A stretch of DNA of 40,000 nt from Prorocentrum cordatum. Lineage: Eukaryota; Sar; Dinophyceae; Prorocentrales; Prorocentraceae. Positions 38,822 to 40,000 of the stretch are shown here, in pieces. The stretch is from the NCBI GenBank assembly GCA_963575745.1, contig CAUYUJ010021071.1:237665-277664 (forward strand). Direction: 5' to 3'. The translations under genes were made by a program, and so were the position numbers. The notes under the pieces were generated by a model. That model was not told where the DNA came from, searched no databases, and was given only the letters and a program-made list of their open reading frames with translations. Positions within the stretch are counted from its first letter, which is position 1; each line of letters begins with the position of its first letter.

Positions 38822-39733
38822 CTACCAACTCCTAAGGCACACTCCGGGACCCGCGCTTGAACTTGGCACTAATGTTGCCCAGGGCGGGCTTGGCGAGAAA
38901 CTGCGCCGCCCGGCGGTCGGATCCCGAATCAATTTCCGAAATGCTCGCGAAATCGCACTCCCGTTTCCAAACTTGCCGGCCCACCAATATACAATCAATT
39001 TGCCTGGGCCCCTCGCCGCCGCCTTCGCGGGCCCCCACCCCCATGGCGGCCCCGAGAAAGACGCGCTCGCCACCGCGAGGTTCTTCAAGAAAGCCCACTG
39101 CTTCAGCCATTGCCCTCGCGCGCTCCCCCGGCCCAGCCCGCGCCCCCCGATCGCGTCGTCGCCGTCGGAGTCCACGCGGCCCCCGAACCCAGCATTGAAA
39201 ACGCCGCCCAATATAAATCTCAGACGCGCGCGTTTGGAATCCCCCCGCGGGCGCGACAGCGCGCGACGCGCGGTCTGGGCGCGGTCGCCGCCGCGACCTG
39301 GGCGAGGAAAATAACCTGCAAAAAATGCGAAAGGAGCGCCATGCATTCTCACATCAGCGCGAATCAGACGCTCGGATGCAACAGCAAATTTGAACACTGC
39401 GCCAGACCATCGCTTGCGCGTCAAAATCGCAGACCCCCGGCCATTGCGATCACGCCCCGTTCCGGCGAAAATGCGGCCCTCGGAGGTCTCGAAAAACACT
39501 CGCTCGCGAGCTCTCCAAATTTCGCCCAGCATCACAATGCCCCAAGGTACGTCACGCAATTCCAAAAGTAATTCCGAAAATGCGTCTTCATTCGTCAGGC
39601 TGCGAACGTTTCTATGATATGTATATAGGACTTTGCTCTCTGTCGCATCGCCCGCCCTGCTCGCCGCCGCGCGCCCCTTCAAAGAAGGGGCCGGGATGTG
39701 TACTCGACAGGGACATCCCCGCAAGCATCGCAA
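38822..39733 (-). pseudogene. LINE endonuclease (EEP) domain
   Basis: A 303-codon frame. VLYTYHRNVRSLTNEDAFSE is the first strand (yNvRsL). WGIVMLGEIWRARE holds the catalytic Glu position. GRGSAILTRKRW and FFAGYFPRPGRGGDRAQTA are core elements. RLRFILGGVFNAGFGGRVDS is the GGDFNA box with the key Asp changed to Val. LIVYWWAGKFGNGS (~38960) is the (I)DY/W.. strand. The Asp-to-Val change and a later shift indicate loss of activity. It resembles the plus-strand LINE endonuclease in layout (GE.WR, G..R..RG.AIL..KRW), so the two elements belong to related families. Confidence 0.75.
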
Positions 39734-39923
39734 TACTTTCCTTCCAGCGTTGACTTCGAAAACGCTTGAACTGCATGAAACCGTTCTCGTGCTGGTAGGT
39801 GTCCTCCTTCCTCTCCGTCTCCTCTCCTGTTCTCAGGTCCGTTCTGCATGGCGTCGCAAGGTCACTCGCTCTCGGCACTCGGGTCGCGTGAATTCTTCCT
39901 CCGCCATTTCTGCATAGATGCAT
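39612..39923 (-). pseudogene. LINE 5' segment before the endonuclease
   Basis: A 104-codon frame reads MHLCRNGGGRIHATRVPRAS, then FMQFKRFRSQRWKESIAMLA, and overlaps the endonuclease frame. Basic and without a domain; probably the region between ORF1 and the endonuclease. The sequence from 39924 to the edge was too short to assign. Confidence 0.35.
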
Positions 39924-40000
39924 ACACGTCTGCCTGCGCTGTCTTGGCAGATGCCGAGGTGCGCAACTCCCATTGCTCGCTGTGCCACGCCGCCTTCTTC

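Larger units (their letters stand above)
36607..40000 (-). mobile_element. LINE, minus strand, extends past the right edge of the window
   Basis: Minus-strand order from the right edge: Cys/Arg-rich 5' segment (39923-39612), endonuclease (39733-38822), linker (38778-38434), RT fingers (38446-38078), RT palm with a stop in motif A (~38030-37500), C-terminal region (37422-36607) ending CLKDE and a TGA. Multiple frameshifts make it non-coding in this form. Its 3' end faces the truncated 3' end of the plus-strand LINE. No poly(A) tail is present. Its 5' end and any ORF1 lie outside the window. Confidence 0.8.

Overview
Organism. This is nuclear DNA of a dinoflagellate. The best evidence is an exact copy of the dinoflagellate trans-spliced leader (DinoSL) at 17005-17026, plus two near-exact copies on the minus strand at 24471-24492 and 31950-31971. 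The GC-rich composition, low density of host genes, heavy microsatellite load, decayed LINE retrotransposons and 'CCAAGA' satellite repeats fit this. I cannot fix the genus from sequence alone.

Layout. 1-4.7 kb: one possible coiled-coil exon on the minus strand, then satellite DNA, a ~65-bp tandem array and about 1.4 kb of degenerate CCCTAA telomere-like repeat. 5.0-9.1 kb: two diverged copies of one dispersed repeat, each with five ~83-bp subrepeats and each ending in the same 20-bp motif beside a pyrimidine tract. 9-14.5 kb: palindromes, a LINE RNase H/zinc-knuckle relic on the minus strand and a three-copy ~355-bp tandem repeat. 14.4-15.5 kb: exon fragments of a membrane protein, one with a clear DHHC palmitoyltransferase signature. 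15.4-19.2 kb: microsatellites (CAT, CCT, TTA, GACGCC, GGAGGA, GGAGA) around an SL-tagged retroposed cDNA fragment.

19.1-32.0 kb is the most interesting part. Three retro-insertions lie in a row, each separated by GGAGA microsatellite: (i) a decayed full-length LINE on the minus strand whose 5' end carries a DinoSL relic; (ii) a ~6.0-kb element bounded by perfect 171-bp direct repeats; (iii) a ~1.2-kb SL-tagged cDNA copy on the minus strand. Element (ii) encodes, on the minus strand, a GIY-YIG endonuclease, a linker with a CxC motif, a reverse transcriptase with the DK motif of Penelope-like elements and, further 3', an intact 438-residue CCCH zinc-finger ORF. This matches the permuted N-terminal-endonuclease Penelope-like elements (Naiad/Chlamys type), which are known for pseudo-LTRs and a bias for microsatellite targets. 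The CCCH partner ORF is not part of the plan I know.

32-40 kb: a degenerate ~60-bp tandem array and a CCT run, then two LINEs meeting tail to tail near 36.6 kb. The plus-strand copy is cut off at the start of its RT; the minus-strand copy runs to the window edge. No tRNA, rRNA, CRISPR or complete host gene was found.
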